NCBI GenBank assembly: GCA_007922305.1
Contig: ML677373.1
Location: 12,884,127-12,948,126, forward strand
Length of the DNA: 64,000 nucleotides
Origin: Dermatemys mawii
Taxonomy: Eukaryota; Chordata; Testudines; Dermatemydidae
Reading direction: 5' to 3'
This document shows positions 60,034-64,000 of this stretch, one piece after another. The translations under genes and the position numbers were made by a program. Each line of letters starts with the position of its first letter. The first letter of the stretch is position 1. Below the pieces are notes generated by a model. That model ran no database searches. It was not told where the DNA came from and saw only the letters and a list, made by a program, of their open reading frames with translations.

Positions 60034-63000
60034 CTAGCAGACATTCAAGCAGTTGCAGGATTAAAATGCCTTAGCCCACAATAGGACCATATGCTGAAAT
60101 ACCAATTTTTTAACGCTCCCAGGTGATTAAAAAGAAAGTGATTGGTGTTGAGGAGGTGGGAAGAAATTAACTCTAGCCAAGCACAAGTGAGTTTAGCGCT
60201 GGTAAAACATTCCACTCTGACTCCAGCAACAGCAAATGCTCTGCCTCTATCAATCCACAGATCAGTCACAGCAGTGCAAGATTTCCCATGTTGGCAGCAT
60301 TTGCCTCAAACCTACCCAAGAGCAGTAGCCATCTGTTGGGCACTTCCTTCTAGTCCATTTGGTTCTTGGCCTCATTGCAGAGACAGCCACCTACAGACTG
60401 GCTTTTGTGCTGTGTAGACTCTTGTCTATGGCCCTTTGACAAAAGCTATTTCCTGCAGGTTTCTGATCAACCAGCAGAGGGCAGTAATTTGTTGGCTGGA
60501 TAGGAGTTAGTGAAGCACTCCATATTTCATTACCGATCCCATGAGTTATCTAGGTGCATTTCCCTAGAGTGTGTCTATACCAATGGTCTTCAAACTGGGG
60601 TGTGCCCACCTCTGGGGGTGCACGAGACCACCCCCGGGAGTGTGCGAGACCCCAGCGCCGCCGCCGATCCTTCCTAGGAGACTGGCAAAGTCACAGTCTA
60701 TTTTTGGCCCGCCGAAAGAAAGTGGAAGCTTTCTATTCGGCGGCATTTCAGCGGACATACCCCGGGAGCCGCGAGCGGAGGGGGGAGTGCGAAAGGGGGC
60801 CGCGGCACCGAAAGTTTGAAGAGCGCTTGTCTATACTACCTGCTGGATTGGCGGGCCGCAATTGAACCAGTGGGGGTCGATTTATCACGTCTAGACTAGA
60901 CGTGATAAACTGACCCCGAGCGCTCTCCCGTTCACTCCTGTATTCCACTGGAGAGAGGCGCAGGCAGAGTTGACGGGAACGTCAGCAGTTGACTCACCGC
61001 AGTGAGTACATCTAAGTACATTGACTTCAGCTACATTATTCATGTAGCTGAAGTTGCATAACTTAGATTGGGGGTGGGGTAACGGGACGCAAAGTGTAGA
61101 CCAGGCCCTAATTAGGAGATATGAAGAGATTGCCTTTGTCCAGGCTTTAAATAAAACAAGGGATCTATAAGAACCTTTTCTATGTGCTAACCTGACTTCT
61201 GGAGGGGCTAAAGGGCTTTGCTGGTTCTACAAAAGAGGCAGCATGGTCCAGCCAACAAGACATCAGATTGGGTTTCCAGAGACCTGGGGGCGTTATTGGC
61301 TCTGCCATTGATATGTTAAAAGTCATTTCACCTCCCTGTACCTCAGTTTCCCCTCCTGTACTTTATCGATTCAGATTGCAAGCAATTTGGGGTAGGAACT
61401 CTCTCTAATTATGGGTAAGTACAGCACTCAGCACTTACAGACACCAGCCAAGATCAGAGCCCCATTATAATACAGATGATAATAAAATGGTACTTCCAAG
61501 GGAAATGCAAGCAAGTTTTGGGAGGGTGGAAAGACACTGATAGTTTTGCCCCCTGTCCAATTCTTTCTAGCCTGGGCTGACCTTCAGGTCCCTCTCCTGT
61601 TTACCTGATAAGTTCTGCCTCCTTTCTGGATGTTGCAGAGCCCAATGATGGGCTGGCAGTTTTTCAGTGCCTGATGGAAGATGATGTAAGGGTTGCACTC
61701 AATGCTCTCCCTCTCCTCCTCAGAGGCTTGATGGTATTTCTCAATCTGTTTCCTCTTAATGGCTTCTAGAGTCTAAATACAAACACAAGGAAACAGATGC
61801 TATGCTCCTCAGTGTACAGATGCCTTCCCTACAGGATTTACTCCACTCCAGAGTGAAGTGGGAATCAGGACAATTACAGTGACATTCTCCCCTTCATTTG
61901 AGAAATCTGGGCCATGGAGAATTCCACCCTGCTGCACCTTAAGTAGGCCAGTGGGGGAGTGCTCTTGAGCAACTACAGGTTTTACTCAATCTTCTCACCT
62001 CAGATTTTCACATTCAGACATATTCCTGTGCTGGAGTCCAGTACCCACTGGTTTTCCCTCTTATAGCCCATTGGTGGGTATGAAGTATAGCAGTGATTAC
62101 GGATAAATGGGGGGTAGCAGAGAGGAGATAAATCACTACTGCTCTTACCCTCACCTTACAACTGCCTATTAGATTTTCCCAAGATGCACTTCTACCTCCT
62201 CAGCATATCAGTTATACCAGTTTACATGTCATACTATTATGCTGCATTCAACACTTTTCTGGTCAACTTATGCTCACCATCCAACACATACTGACCATGC
62301 AACACACACTGCCCTTCACAGCACCAGTGGGGACAAGCTCTGCACAGGCTATCTTACTTCTGGCATTTCATAACTTCTGAGCAATTCCCTTGGCAAGCTT
62401 AATAAGGTTATTTTAATGCAGTTTTTTGGCATGTAATATTTAAACATGAGAGAGTCTAGTCCACTCACCTGTGTAACGATGGATCTGGCCAGCACTTTGT
62501 TTCCTCCCTTCATCATCATGTTGGTGAATTTACTGCAAGCACAAAACCAGACATGATATAACTGGAACTTTGGTTCCATCACTAGACGTCCCTAATTGTG
62601 TTGGTCCTATGATAAAATACTATCCCTGCTAGATTTTGGGTGTCTGTGCTCATCTTTAACTACAATTATTCAATAGATCTTCCTCATGGGAGGAGATTCA
62701 AACAAATAAAGGGATTACACAGACTAACCAGGCTGCCCATTGCCTTCCTGTGACAAAGGCTGATGGGGTGGGAGGCACTACAATGGCTTTACTTTTCAGC
62801 AGTAATGGGCTCAGAAGCAGAGCTCTCAATTACTCCATCCATTACATTGTTCAAAATAAGAGCTATTTATTCAAATTTAAACAGCAAATCCCTATCCAGG
62901 GAGAGAGAGCTCACTAACAAACCTCTGCATCCAACTCATCTGCCGCCCTCATTCTGGAGAGGAGAAGAGAGAATTCTGTGGACATGATCCTGTTGGGAGC

Positions 63001-63367
63001 TGACCTCTAGCCATCCACCGGGGTTGTGACTGCTCAGCGCTTCTGAGCAATGAACCTAGTCCTGCTCCCATTGAAGTCAATGGCAAAACTCCCAGTCACT
63101 TCAGTGAGAGCAGGATCAACTGTCCATGATCCTTGGGAGACAGCTGGTGTAATGGAGGATACTGTGCTTTCTGACCTGATTGTAGGGTCACTGAACACAG
63201 AACTGGTGACATTAGGCGCAGCAGCTTTTATGGGCTGGAGGGCCTTGAGCTCCTGCTGTTTTTTCTCCTCCTCGGACAGCTCCTCCAGGGGTTTGCGGTA
63301 CACCTCCTTGTTCACTTCTGGTTCAAGGTAACGGGGGCCATACCGGCTCCATCTCACCTGGGTCAGC
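59812..63367 (-). CDS. MRPS7: MRPS7, mitochondrial small-subunit ribosomal protein uS7m (partial: first coding exon missing)
   Basis: Component of the mitochondrial 28S subunit head, homologous to bacterial S7, which contacts 12S rRNA near the decoding region. Minus-strand exons 63367-63176, 62532-62469, 61772-61605 and 60033-59812 join in frame (1+189+2, 1+63, 168 and 222 bp) with GT-AG sites. Landmarks: [42 protein letters not shown] (the S7 core loop), [43 protein letters not shown] and the TAG stop. About 215 residues are present against 242 in human. The missing part is the mitochondrial targeting presequence exon, which was not recognised in 63368-64000. Convergent with MIF4GD. A possible minus-strand AATAAA lies at 59308-59313. 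Confidence 0.96.
60471..60484 (+). promoter_or_regulatory. CTCF-like core motif
   Basis: CCAGCAGAGGGCAG matches the CTCF core exactly as I know it. It sits in an MRPS7 intron, about 100 bp before the palindromic element copy 4. Binding is not shown by sequence alone. Confidence 0.4.
60566..61109 (+). mobile_element. Palindromic non-autonomous DNA element, copy 4, interrupted by a hAT-like insertion
   Basis: Host sequence runs 60566-60580 and resumes at 60837. It ends GTGTAGACCAGGCCCT, inverted to AGAGTGTGTCTATAC at the start. Hairpins are sharp: TTTATCACGTCTAG pairs with CTAGACGTGATAAA, and CTTCAGCTACAT with ATGTAGCTGAAG. It lies in an MRPS7 intron. Confidence 0.8.
60581..60828 (+). mobile_element. 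hAT-like element nested in copy 4
   Basis: It starts CAATGGTCTTCAAACTGGGG and ends AAAGTTTGAAGAGCGCTT. It is flanked by GTCTATAC at 60573-60580 and 60829-60836, an exact 8-bp duplication as expected of hAT elements. It shares terminal repeats with 12395-12614 and contains the same mirrored AAAGTGGAAGCTTTC-type core. Confidence 0.88.
61235..61480 (+). repeat. MIR-like SINE in an MRPS7 intron
   Basis: GCAGCATGGTCCAGCCAACA head, CCTGTACCTCAGTTTCCCCT core and a TACAGCACTCAGCAC tail. Confidence 0.55.
61605..61772 (-). CDS. MRPS7: MRPS7 exon, middle of the protein
   Basis: Minus-strand acceptor GTATTTAG, donor GTAAAC, 56 codons from [14 protein letters not shown] to GGRTYQ. Confidence 0.94.
62469..62532 (-). 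CDS. MRPS7: MRPS7 exon with the S7 core motif KFTNMMM
   Basis: Minus-strand acceptor GCTTGCAG, donor GTGAGT, 64 bp. It encodes [20 protein letters not shown] plus a final Gln, the most conserved stretch of uS7. Confidence 0.94.
63176..63367 (-). CDS. MRPS7: MRPS7 exon (second coding exon in the family)
   Basis: On the minus strand, acceptor CTTTTTGCAG and donor GTCAGA. It begins one base before Leu in [10 protein letters not shown] and ends two bases into a Ser codon after SDPTI. Confidence 0.94.
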
Positions 63368-64000
63368 CTGCAAAAAGTAAGATGGGATGAAGGGGTCTGT
63401 AAATTGGCACCGCTGTATACAGCATTCCTCAGTCTGGCTCACCAAATCCATCTCCGGTGTTACGGAACAAGTCTAAGAACCGACAGGGAAAGAGACTAGT
63501 ATTGGGGATATGCACTCTTCCACCTTTATTAGCATGATTCATATTCTAGTATTGTTCAGGGGCCTCAGTCAGGATCAGGGCCCATTGTGTTGGGTGCTGT
63601 ACAAATACATTGCAACAGAGTCCCTTCCTGCAAGAGACTGCAATGTCAATAGGGTCTAAAAATTTCCACATGGCAAATAATGAACTTCTGGTCACCCATA
63701 AACTACTGAATGTTAAATTTAATAATGACTGTAAATCCAAAAAGAATGTAGAGTCTTGATAGCAGCATGCATCTCTCCCTCTCTGCCAACCACTCACCTG
63801 AGCTACTCCCAGACAGCAATAGTCCCTGCTCCAACCCCAATATGTGCTGGAAGTAGGGATACTGGCTTAAAGTGATTTCTATGATATACTGTGGGGATCC
63901 CCAAATTTTTCAGGATCACCCCTCCCTTACCCCTATATGTTCCCCCTCCCCACCAGGGCCCAGGGCAGGGTCACAGTTCCAGGGGGGATGTAGATGGGAG

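Noticed and set aside
63368..64000. Search for the MRPS7 presequence exon
   Set aside because: No minus-strand start with a downstream donor in the right phase was recognised; a dispersed repeat (GATCAGGGCCCATTGTGTTG) lies at about 63575-63660 instead.

Overview
The window is vertebrate nuclear DNA: four intron-containing protein genes with GT-AG splice sites, AATAAA signals, one CpG island and many decayed transposable elements. Gene order is GRB2 (+), SLC25A19 (+), MIF4GD (+), MRPS7 (-), the same neighbours as on human chromosome 17q25.1. The repeats point to a sauropsid and most likely a turtle: CR1 tails, many hAT-like elements, short palindromic elements with TGTCTACAC-like ends, and the dispersed family containing CCCACGAAAGCTTATG. 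The species call rests on pattern recognition only.

Layout. 1-16152: a large GRB2 intron; the exon for residues 1-26 was not found and probably lies upstream. 16153-29554: the last four coding exons of GRB2 (residues 27-217), then a ~2 kb 3' UTR to about 31.6 kb. 31.6-33.5 kb: intergenic, with a broken minus-strand ORF. 33.5-34.1 kb: a CpG-rich promoter with ZNF143-, NRF1- and NF-Y-like sites. 34977-42806: the complete six-exon SLC25A19 coding sequence (324 aa). 42.8-53.6 kb: intergenic, with repeats and one candidate small membrane-protein ORF (47258-47386). 53695-57960: the complete five-exon MIF4GD coding sequence (222 aa). 59812-63367: the last four coding exons of MRPS7 on the minus strand, convergent with MIF4GD; its first exon lies beyond the right edge or was not recognised.

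The genes share no pathway. GRB2 is a receptor tyrosine kinase adaptor, SLC25A19 the mitochondrial thiamine pyrophosphate carrier, MIF4GD a factor for histone mRNA translation, and MRPS7 a mitochondrial small-subunit ribosomal protein. No new multi-gene system was found. The items most worth a second look are a 295-bp inverted repeat (5 mismatches, no gaps) in SLC25A19 intron 5, the small hydrophobic ORF, a family of multi-hairpin short elements with paired-arm changes, several nested insertions with exact target-site duplications, and a G-rich degenerate tandem array on the sense strand of SLC25A19 intron 4.
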